Source: Macrobrachium rosenbergii
Lineage: Eukaryota; Arthropoda; Malacostraca; Decapoda; Palaemonidae
Reading direction: 5' to 3'
Length of the DNA stretch: 64,000 nt
Assembly (NCBI RefSeq): GCF_040412425.1
Contig: NC_089743.1
Span: 87,791,971 to 87,855,970, forward strand
A model generated the notes under the pieces. The model searched no databases. It was not told the origin of the DNA and saw only the letters and a list, made by a program, of their open reading frames with translations. The translations under genes were made by a program, and so were the position numbers. Below, in pieces: positions 55,870-64,000 of this stretch. Positions within the stretch are counted from its first letter, which is position 1, and each line of letters begins with the position of its first letter.

Positions 55870-57749
55870 GAATTTTAAAGATTCAAGTACCCCTTGGCCC
55901 TCTGATGGCATTGTTCCGGCACAGATAACGACCACTGCTCCACCACAGAGCAAATCTTCTAGCATGGAAATGGACAATTCTCTGGATAATCCAAATAATC
56001 AAAATCAGAGTGGCATTAAAGCCTTAATATATACCTTATAAAACTCCCAAAAAGAGTAAATACCGACATGACCCAACCTTGACTCACTTCGACTCCTCTT
56101 TGGGAGTGGAAGTTGGTCAAAGTTTCTAACCATGGAAGCTTACCAAAACATTTCAGCTTTAAAATTAGAAAATTATTTGTTAGATAAACATCCAACGACA
56201 GATATGTCGTTCAGACCAATAAAGGAGAAATCTTGGCTTATAGAAGCCACAACAATAAGTCAGTCTTAAGACTGTCTTTGAAAAACATAAAACAATATTA
56301 ACATAAAAGTGAAAAAAACACGATACTATGAGGAGCATTCAGGGTACCATTGTACTTCCTGAAAACAACAACGAACCAGTCGATAAGGAATTGCCATTAG
56401 ACCCTCTCAAAAAAGATACCCCAAAGTCCAAGATTGGGAGGTATACTGTATGTTGTACCTAGTAAAAATAGCAATAGACAAATATTAAAAATAGCAAAAA
56501 TAAAATTTGAGGGTGAAGATCTACCTCAAAAAATAAAAATTTCAGGCCAAATTAGAGAGTTAAGACCCCAAAGCCACTGTAGTGTCAAACTTGCAATAAG
56601 TATGGCACACAAAGAAAAATTGTAGGAATGAACCGGTATGCGCTTATTGTGGATCTACTGAGCATACCACACAGTGGAAGTGCAGTGAACCTAAGTGTGT
56701 AAACTGTAGGTAGAATCGTCATGCAAGATCCAAAGAATGCATGTATTGTATATACAATACAGAACTGAAAATACTACAAGAACGAACGGGGATGTCTATA
56801 AAAGAGGCTAAGTTGGAATTAAAAGTGAGAGGAATTCAAGATCCGTCCAAGAAACACATATATTCTTCAATAACTAGAGCAACAGAGCACAGAAAAGTCA
56901 ATCTCAAGAAAAAATCAGTAAATTAGAAATAAAAACTAAAATGGTATAGAATAAAGAAACAGGTGCAAATGAGATGGAAAATATTTTATCCGATCCATTT
57001 GAAATATTAATGCAAATAGAAACACAGGAGGATTCTACTACTGAAGTAACAGAGGAGGGTCGTGATGGACTGGAAATTAAAGATAAAAGAAGGCCTTTGG
57101 AGAGAACATCGGTTAAACCAAAGATAAAGGGGATGAAAAAGGAACAAAAGCAAAAAAAAAAAAAAACCAAGAACGTACCTTTATCTCCTAAAATAACAGT
57201 AAAACCTATGAAGGCAGATGTCGAAAACAATGAAGTGAAAGAAAAGCACACCATAGATAACAATGATCATGTCAAAGAGGAAGAGATTACTCCTTCTCGG
57301 CCCTGATCGTTTCGGCCGTAAGTCACTTAGGCCGTAACATCCAAAACAATGTAAAACGTTATGTTTATGGTATTTACCGTTTTGTTTATGGTATTTACCG
57401 TTATTATTTTGTTTTACGTACACCCCCAAGGGGCTGGTACTAAACACGGCGCCCATTTTGCACGTAAACGTGCTTAGGGCCGAAACGACTTACGGCCGAA
57501 ACGACCCGAATGCCTCCTTCTCCAGTAATTGGTACAAGAGCAAATGAAAAAAGAAATATGCATGATAATACATGTGGATGTAATGATTGTTTCATTGAAT
57601 TATACAGTAACAACAAAGGCATAACAAAAGATCGTTTAACAAACATTATAAGAAATTTTATGAAGTATAGGAAAAAAGAAACTACGTATTTGAGTACCCA
57701 TGAAAGAAGTTGCATGTGCATTGAGCACTTAGTATATTATAAAGAATAA
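55870..57749 (+). pseudogene. LINE ORF1 (gag-like, CCHC zinc knuckles), broken
   Basis: Read across frameshifts: ALKLENYLLDKHPTTD and SFRPIKEKSWLIEA (about 56,155), KIKFEGEDLPQKIKISG (about 56,500), then three knuckles near 56,590-56,745: C-x2-C-NKYG, CAYCGSTEHTTQWKC and C-x2-C-xx-NRHARSKEC. MSIKEAKLELKVRGIQDPSK follows. The C-terminal part is open at 56,974-57,298 and continues at 57,523 with PVIGTRANEKRN, then CGCNDCFIELYSN and CMCIEHLVYYKE-stop. The knuckles bind nucleic acid in the retrotransposition RNP (family knowledge). Confidence 0.7.
57299..57513. mobile_element. 215-bp MITE with 9-bp target duplication (Mutator-like)
   Basis: The flanks CTCCTTCTC occur at 57,290-57,298 and 57,514-57,522. 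Ends are inverted: TCGTTTCGGCCGTAAGTC near the left and its reverse complement near the right. A 9-bp duplication suggests a Mutator-type element. The interior has a doubled TTTATGGTATTTACCGTT. Its insertion splits LINE ORF1. Confidence 0.75.
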
Positions 57750-57752
57750 CAA

Positions 57753-58300
57753 ATGAATGTCGTGAGTAAATTATTAGAAAAAAATCCAAATAGATAATAC
57801 AAAAAAAAAAAAGAGTAAAACTCGACCGGTATAGCAAAATATTTTCAATAGCTATATTATACAATGGAACATAAAGCAATACCAAAGTCCAAATCTCATC
57901 CAGCAAAACACAAAGTCCCATGGTGGTCTGAAAAACTAACAGAATTAATAAAAATAAAACACCAACTTGGAAGATGATTAGATAACTTGAATAGAAAGTT
58001 CAGTAAAGTAAACAAAACATTACCGATATTAATTAACTTCACAAAAAAATTACTATATTATTATTAGAAATTGATACATTAAAACCTCTATATAACAAAA
58101 TATATGCAAAATTTAAAAGAGAAGTCATTCAAGGAAGAATCATTTCATGGAGGAAATATGTGTCAGATCTCTCTAAAAATACTCCCATGCAAAAAATATG
58201 AGACATGCCAAAATAAAAGATGGGAAAAGAATACTTGGTCCTAAAGAAATGAGTAATGTAATAGGAGAAAATTTAGCAAAAGTAAGTAGTGATAATAATT
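57753..58300 (+). pseudogene. LINE ORF2 fragment (between endonuclease and RT)
   Basis: Starts shortly after the ORF1 stop. It reads EHKAIPKSKSHPAKHKVPWW then EKLTELIKIKHQLGR, the typical PWW linker after the endonuclease of Jockey-like ORF2, followed by ISWRKYVSDLSKNTPMQKIW and KRILGPKEMSNVIGENLAK. The endonuclease is nearly all deleted and the sequence stops before the RT motifs. Confidence 0.65.
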
Positions 58301-58309
58301 TAGATGAGC

Positions 58310-58465
58310 ATTTCCGCACATTTACTATACCTCCGTTCATATTCTCTTTCTTCCATCTTATTTTCACCCACTCCTAATAATTGTTCCAACACTATTTTCA
58401 GCACTGGATTACTGACCTCGAAAGTCCCAGCTCTTGGCCTTTGGTCTAAATTTTATATTCCAAAG
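58310..58465 (+). mobile_element. interspersed SINE-like repeat, diverged copy
   Basis: Shares TTCATATTCTCTTTCTTCxAT, CAGCACTGGATTACTGACCTC and CTTGGCCTTTGGTCTAAATT with 33,780-33,990, in the same orientation. It replaces the expected RT part of the LINE. Confidence 0.6.
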
Positions 58466-59485
58466 GTAACAGAAATGCTTTTCTTCTACTGAGCCCTCCA
58501 CCCACCTCCCCATCTATCACAGCTGGGTTCTCAATTCTGCTATTCTACACTTGCAGTTGTAATGCATTTTTTGGTAACGAAAATCTTGCTCTTGGAATAT
58601 TCGGCAATTCTTCAATGCATGCACCGAGTTCACCCTAAACATATGCTCCACAATAGCCACATCTCCACATGATTCACTACCAAAAGCTTTGTATTCCTTA
58701 ATTTATTTTCAGTCCTCACTTGTCCAATCCATTTCAACACCTTTAGGCTATATTTCCATCATCTCTTCCTCAGCTTCTAGGGACCACCATTTTTTGCATG
58801 CTGATATTGCTACTAATACTACGTTATAATAACAGTAATGATGATCTATGAGTAATGTTGATCTAAAGAACAGAAGTTGAGTGTTACACTCCTGCTCCAG
58901 TATATAGAAATCTTGCTTTATAGAAAAGTCACGCTCAACCGGAAGGTAACGAATTCCATGAAATAAATCACAAAGAAAATCAAACTTAAAATTACGTTAA
59001 AGTTAATGTGCATGCATGTTTACTTGTTCCACAATCAGTAATTAAACACGTTAAGAAAAATAGAAGCGAAGATTCGTGAAGTGAAATTTCAAATCGTTCT
59101 GCAAGGCATATCTGCATCGGTCCTTTCTCGAGAGTAACTGATAAGATGAACGATAAAATAATGTAATTCTAGAAGAGTGTTTTCGTCGCTTGCTCTATCT
59201 GTTACCGTTATACCATGAACTACAGTATCTGCATCATTGTAAAAACAGGTCTATTTGGTTCTCTGGCTGTTATAACATACAACTTGACTTTGCCTAGTAG
59301 GCAGATTAGCAAGCATTTCCTTTCACAGATGTTTGCAGACGCGAATATCAATGAACTCTAGGAAGAGCACATTGCCGGATAGTTTAATTGTCAAAGAGTG
59401 TCAGTGAGACTTCGTACATCAAATTATGTGAAACATTAGCTCTATATCTGTATGTATGATAATTTCTAATAAATAGCTTTTAAAA

Positions 59486-59486
<1 letters not shown>
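58466..59486. other. unassigned non-coding DNA
   Basis: No exon, TIR or tandem repeat is recognised. Confidence 0.4.

Positions 59487-59554
<68 letters not shown>
59487..59554. repeat. (TA)n microsatellite
   Basis: About 34 perfect TA units. Confidence 0.97.
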
Positions 59555-59557
<3 letters not shown>

Positions 59558-60599
59558 CTCGCGTGTTTTTTTATCTGTGGCCAACTGTATTTCAGTTGTG
59601 TCTAGGTGAGATTTTGAAGACGCCGCATGACAATGCACCTTATTGCAGATTGCAGCGTGAGTCTCCTTTATTGCCATAGATAACAGAAATCCGCCAAAGC
59701 AGCTATTACATCTGCTATCATGACCCAAATCCGCTAGATTTTTCACTTCATGAATCCAAATTAAGATTCCAGACGTATAAAATATGCTCAGCTGATTATT
59801 TTCACTGGTTTTGTATATGTGAACAGAAACCTTCCACATTAATCTAATGAAAAAGTAAGATCTTCACCTTGCAAGTTTTTATTGTCCCTTCAGCCGGAGA
59901 TTGAAGCAATGCCGATACAATCCCTTCCCCAACAAAATATGTTGAATTTAATGAGCCATTGTTCCTGTTTTCTTCGTCACGTTTTAGGAATATCGTTATA
60001 TATAGCAGTTCTTTATACTCTTAGTCCCTTTCGTACAGAAAACAATGTATACTGGTTTCAAGCTTACTCTGATTCTTGACCTAGTTTTTACCACATTTAT
60101 TTGACAGAAAAGTCTCAACCTTGCATTTGCAAGAGGTAATGAAAATTTACCAATTGCAAGGTCGTTTAAATTTCTAAATGGATTATTAAAGTCTAAAAAT
60201 ATATTATTCATTAACTTACATCTGAATGAGTAAGTTAACAAGGGCATACTAGAGAATGACAAGCATTTTGGACTTTCAGGCAAAATCCGCTAACATCATT
60301 CAAAAGCCGCCAGATTCCCGCATTTGCGGTTTGAAATCCGCCAATGTCATCGAATTCCCTACAAATAGTTGGTCTTCCGGTAAGTTGGCAAAACTGCTTA
60401 ATGACTGTGATGGTTTCACTTCAGTCGTTTTAGACAGCCCTGGAGTAATTCCAACGTCCGGCAACCCCCATGTTGTTGGTACCAAGATGTACATGAACTT
60501 GGTGCTTTGATGCACGGGGAGGCCATCTTTTCTATGCGGTTTATTTCTGTCTGCAAAAGGTGGCCCACAAGCACAACGCCGTCGGGAGGGTAAAGTGCT
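59555..60599. other. unassigned non-coding DNA
   Basis: Short open frames (59,555-59,839 minus, 60,256-60,510 plus) match no family I know. AAATCCGC(T/C)A recurs at 59,729, 60,284 and 60,332, suggesting a repeat. Confidence 0.35.
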
Positions 60600-60986
60600 T
60601 GGACATTTCCGCCCTTATCCCTACCCGATGTAAGGTCCGTTTTCAACGTCGTTTTCAGGTTCAACTTGTTGCATCAGGAAGGTTACCGTTGAAGGATGAC
60701 TCAACGCAACACTGTTCCGCACGCCGGCTGTTGTTCTTACAACCTCCTCCTCCCTCTGCTACCCCCTCCCACAACCCCCGTCATTTTAACCGTCGAATCA
60801 TTCAGCGGCCGCCGACTCACGCCGACTCGCCGAGGCGGCCGCGGCCCACAGTTCACAACCAACCGTCGTAGAAGGCAGACGACACCTACGTGAAAACATT
60901 CTGTTTTGTATTGTACTTTGTTTCAAGCAGAGGTTGTCATAACATTTGTTTGGTGTATTACCGAGACCAGTTAAGATCCCGTGAAG
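60600..60986 (+). promoter_or_regulatory. likely promoter/5' UTR region of the GST-Mu gene
   Basis: A locally GC/CpG-rich patch (60,720-60,870, with GCGGCCGCCG and GAGGCGGCCGCGG) precedes the start codon by 120-260 bp. No TATA box is evident. The start codon context GTGAAGATGG is good (A at -3, G at +4). The transcription start is unknown. Confidence 0.4.
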
Positions 60987-61022
60987 ATGGCACCAACTCT
61001 TGCCTATTGGAACATTCGAGGC
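60987..61022 (+). CDS. glutathione S-transferase, Mu class, coding exon 1
   Basis: ATG opens a 12-codon exon MAPTLAYWNIRG ending exactly at a GTAAGT donor (61,023). Mu-class GSTs start M-x-x-xLGYWDIRG, and vertebrate GSTM exon 1 also encodes 12 residues up to this Gly in the same phase. Tyr7, which activates the glutathione thiol, is present; Gly6 and Asp9 of the usual GYWDIRG are Ala and Asn here. The enzyme conjugates glutathione to electrophiles in the cytosol (detoxification). The next exon, starting LAQPIRL, is not found up to 64,000. It cannot be the exon at 29,058, which lies upstream, so this is a second copy. It could also be a lone duplicated exon. Confidence 0.8.
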
Positions 61023-61115
61023 GTAAGTAATAACGGCTATTGTAGTTGGCGCTTGATCTTCAAGGGGGGATTGTCATGCAGTAGTGAACTGCCGCTTCAA
61101 CATGTTCAGCACGTC

Positions 61116-61214
61116 CAGTTATGCGCCACGTTACTAATTGTTGTATATCAGTTATGCGCCACGTTATTATTTATTGTATATCAGTTATGCGCCACGTTAT
61201 TATTTATTGTTGTG
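61116..61214. repeat. 33-bp tandem repeat, three units
   Basis: CAGTTATGCGCCACGTTA starts at 61,116, 61,149 and 61,182. It lies in the presumed first intron of the GST gene. Confidence 0.95.
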
Positions 61215-62204
61215 TATAAGCCAATGCAGTTCTTTAATCCCAAACCTAAAACAGGAAGCGCACATCCCGGCTAATTGCCACAGAATAGTTACGTCCATGT
61301 TCGCCGTGCTTGATGTCATGTTGCTGGGGGTCGGATTGTCGCTTGCCCCCCTGCCCCCCTTCAAGGTCGAGTCCGGGCGCGGTGCCTTAGAATAGTTAGG
61401 TTAAAGGAAAGGAAGGATATTGGTAAAATTGTCCATGTTGAAATGTGTCTAGTTAATATGTCATGTTGTCAATGTCTAGGTAATATGTCAAGTTGTCCGT
61501 TTAGGTAATATTAATATTATGTCTAATCCGCTTTCAAGCAGGCCGCGACCTTCGAAAGGAGGATGGGCAACTGCGCATAAAAACTACCTTAAATGATGCC
61601 TGACTTCGTGCATTCTATGCCATTTTAACCGGCATTGTTATTGAAGCCACGGTTATTTTTGTTTCCGCAACCTAGTAATTGTAAGGAGACAGCATTATTT
61701 TTATGTTTTGACTGAAGGCTTTGAAATTAGCGAGTTATCCCAACAAGAAGGTACATAATTGAAAAAATAATACATGGTTCGTGTCCTTAGCCTAATTAGT
61801 ATCCATTACAAAAGACGCGAAAGTAAAGCAGGACCGTTACAGATATGAATCCAAACCTCAGCTTGCCCAACCTTACCTAGCCCAAGCCCTTACCTGCATA
61901 GGATCTCCCCTCCCCCAATCCTCGCCCTGCCTTGATTATCATAACCCAATGCAGGAAAGTGAAATAAAGGAATTAATCTTTTCATTAACTTTCACACATG
62001 GTCCTAATTGCAAACAGCAAGCAGTAGGCTAGCTGGCGAAGGGCTAAATGTTAACTCATTAGCTGCATGGCAATTAGTTACCAGTCACTTGAAAAATTGG
62101 TTAGCCGGCCCTGAAGGATTGAAAAATGCTACAAGCCATATTTGATTCCGTGCACGATATGGAGTTTAGAAGACTATCTCCTTTCCAGATATAGCCATGT
62201 TCAG
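61215..62204. other. presumed GST intron, no recognised feature
   Basis: GC-richer near 61,310-61,385, AT-rich beyond. A loose repeat of AATATGTCA(T/A)GTTGTC lies at 61,455-61,500. No exon is recognised. Confidence 0.4.
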
Positions 62205-62522
62205 GAGTGTCATTTCAGATTTTTGATGGGGGCCGGGTCAAAGGCAGTTTGGCGAGCGAAGCGAGTCTAATCAGCTGGGTTTATTTTTGATTTTGAGCTA
62301 TTTCATGTGCGTTGTGAAGCACATGAAGTGGATAGATAGAAAGATATAACTTAAAAGATATAACTTAATGTGATACATTTGAATTTCAGTAGGAATAATG
62401 GAAAAGCAGCTGCTGTTACTTCTTGGGGCTTGGTGGGGTGAGGGGGGCAAGTTGAGGCTGGGGGCGGGCAACTTGAGTCTGGGGGGACTGCCCCCAGTCC
62501 CCCCCTAAATGACGCCCCTGGC
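62205..62522 (-). mobile_element. G/C-run-ended DNA transposon fragment
   Basis: On the minus strand it begins GGCCAGGGGCGTCATTTAGG followed by long G and C runs, and at its other end has GGCGAGCGAAGCGAGTC (plus strand, 62,250). This resembles the widespread non-autonomous elements whose ends read GGGGCGTCATTTAGGGGG. Classification is inferred. Confidence 0.45.
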
Positions 62523-63063
62523 CATGTTATCACAACATTTTTACTTGATAACAATTGTGGGCCATTATTCATAAATCTGAATTCTTAAAGTTTTTTTGAT
62601 TGAGGTAAATCTCTTGAATAATATACATGATGCAATGGAATTGGCTTGTAATATTTCACGAAAATAAGAAGTGGAAGTCTGGTAACATAAGAGTGTTGTG
62701 GAAATTTTTAAACTCTTCAAACTTCTTCATTAACAGGCAGCCTAAATATAAATGATAAAATTGTCAGATCTAAACTTGTCTGCTTACTCAGCAGTCAGAA
62801 GCAAAGAAACTTTTTCTACAGCTGCCATCAGATTCAGATCTGCTCTTCTGCTCTGGTTACAGATTGTTGTTTTGAAGTTTATATTAAAGTAGTGGTTTTA
62901 TGGTGTAGTTCAGTAAGCCAGATGTACTTTAACAATAAAGCATTCTTGTTTCCCCTGCCTTGAGTAAAATAGGTCATAATATTTTGTAAAATGTCCCTGA
63001 CACTTCCAGGAAAGATTGCATGCATTCATGGCAAATGATGACAGTGATTTCTTTTGGGGTATT
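62523..63063. other. unassigned non-coding DNA
   Basis: No exon could be supported, although several polypyrimidine-AG acceptor-like sites occur (e.g. CACTTCCAG at 63,009). Confidence 0.4.
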
Positions 63064-63077
63064 ATATATATATTTTT

Positions 63078-63109
<32 letters not shown>
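63064..63109. repeat. (TA)n microsatellite, interrupted
   Basis: TA runs with one TTTTTTATTA interruption. Confidence 0.9.
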
Positions 63110-63113
<4 letters not shown>

Positions 63114-63248
63114 TATGCTATATAAAATGACCAGTGTAGTGCATATAGGCTATACTGTATGTGGCATTACAAACTTCCATAGCAATAATTGGCAGAAAAT
63201 AGAAGATTATAATTGAAGTAGCATAGATTTACTGTATTGGAAATGCAT

Positions 63249-63251
<3 letters not shown>

Positions 63252-63342
<91 letters not shown>
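63252..63342. repeat. (CT)n microsatellite
   Basis: About 45 perfect TC units. Confidence 0.97.
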
Positions 63343-63344
<2 letters not shown>

Positions 63345-63432
63345 GTTACAGTGTATGGTCAGAAAAGCTTTTAAGTGTTTTGTGATGTGTCTTGTATGGA
63401 ATTTGTTCGTGATCAGAATCGGTTTATAGTCA

Positions 63433-63535
63433 TTTCGCCCACACATCAATTCGCCCCCAAGTCAATTTGCCCACAAGATTTCGCCCACATATAAGGGTCA
63501 ATTCGCCCACATATAAGAATCAATTCGTCCACATA
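63433..63535. repeat. short irregular repeat of TTCGCCCACA
   Basis: TTCGCCCAC, or one-base variants of it, occurs six times at 63,433, 63,450, 63,465, 63,479, 63,502 and 63,525, often as TCAATTCGCCCAC and in part with ATATAAG between. Confidence 0.8.
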
Positions 63536-64000
63536 AAAGTTCATTCTCCACACATATTCCATGTCATGTCCACCGCTCGCTATACATTGTTGGAGTATTT
63601 ATTTACCATCGTTACCATGTATTTTTATTACAAAGAATAATGCCCCAGGCCAGAATGACTCTGTGGGATGAGAATGAACTTGGTGACAGAATTAAAAAAG
63701 AAACTTTTAATAAAAAATACATACTGTACATGCAAGATTCAGCTGCACACTGGGCCATTGAGATGAGCACACGCTTTCAGCAGCTAATATGAAGACTCTC
63801 ACCCCTCACATGCTCATCCCAAAGAGTGAATATTTTACCCTGTAAGTCTCCATACTTTTTTCCCTTCGTAGCTTTTTTTCAGATGCTAGCCTTATGTAGA
63901 CAGTTGTCAATTTAGCCTCTTTCTGGAGGAGGTTTACAAGGAGGTAAAACTTGAGGTTGCATCTAACTGCAGCACGTTTGTTTAGTTGATTGTGCCAGCC
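63536..64000. other. unassigned non-coding DNA
   Basis: Nothing recognisable. Confidence 0.4.

Larger units (their letters stand above)
55335..58300 (+). mobile_element. broken Jockey-like non-LTR retrotransposon (LINE)
   Basis: 5' leader (55,335-55,860), an ORF1 region with CCHC zinc knuckles (about 55,870-57,749) and a short ORF2 piece (57,753-58,300). Stops and frameshifts occur throughout. ORF1 is interrupted by a MITE at 57,299-57,513. Most of the endonuclease and all of the reverse transcriptase catalytic core are missing. Jockey-clade assignment is inferred from the triple-knuckle ORF1 and the PWW motif. Confidence 0.7.

Noticed and set aside
63001..63060. Possible GST exon after CACTTCCAG (ERLHAFMANDDSDFFW)
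   Set aside because: Resemblance to GST C-terminal helices is too weak and the frame soon runs into a (TA)n tract.

Overview
The window is animal nuclear DNA. It has split coding exons with GT-AG borders, long AT-rich introns, abundant (TA)n, (CT)n and (GA)n microsatellites, DIRS-like tyrosine-recombinase retroelements, tRNA-derived SINEs and many nested DNA transposons. Together these point to a malacostracan, most likely decapod, crustacean (inference; no species call is possible from sequence alone).

Genes. (1) A DEK homologue (chromatin/DNA-binding protein) runs on the + strand from 7,814 to 24,958 in seven coding exons, with its 3' UTR reaching to about 25,865. The phases of all junctions agree. 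The first coding exon with the start codon was not found and is probably left of the window. (2) An exon of a Mu-class glutathione S-transferase (29,058-29,182, +) has good splice sites but a 16-nt deficit that shifts the frame. (3) A clean 12-codon first exon of a Mu-class GST (60,987-61,022, +) has its remaining exons presumably right of the window. The order exon 2, then exon 1, means two GST-Mu copies, hinting at a GST-Mu cluster next to DEK.

Repeats, left to right. 0.7-7.4 kb: a DIRS-like element with inverted terminal repeats, carrying nested pogo/Tigger-like elements. 7.8-25 kb: DEK, whose introns hold a piggyBac-like TTAA MITE, a family of short pogo-like MITEs, a larger pogo-like element, DIRS remnants, a roughly 33-bp minisatellite and a 2.2-kb element built from tandem units of about 375 bp. 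26.4-28.8 kb: a third DIRS remnant. 29-38 kb: apparently non-coding DNA dense in microsatellites and minisatellites. 38.0-55.3 kb: a 17-kb GC-rich tandem array. 55.3-58.3 kb: a broken Jockey-like LINE interrupted by a 215-bp MITE flanked by a 9-bp direct repeat. 58.3-64 kb: mostly unassigned sequence around the GST exon.

Most notable: the 17-kb array. Its cleanest subfamily has an exact 100-bp period and almost no stop codons in several frames of both strands, so it yields spurious ORFs of over 1,000 codons. Each unit carries a short hairpin (8-bp stem, G-rich loop), and both stem arms change together between subfamilies (GG:CC in one, A:T in the other). The array also shows an age gradient, internal higher-order duplications and patches of indels that look like uncorrected assembly errors.
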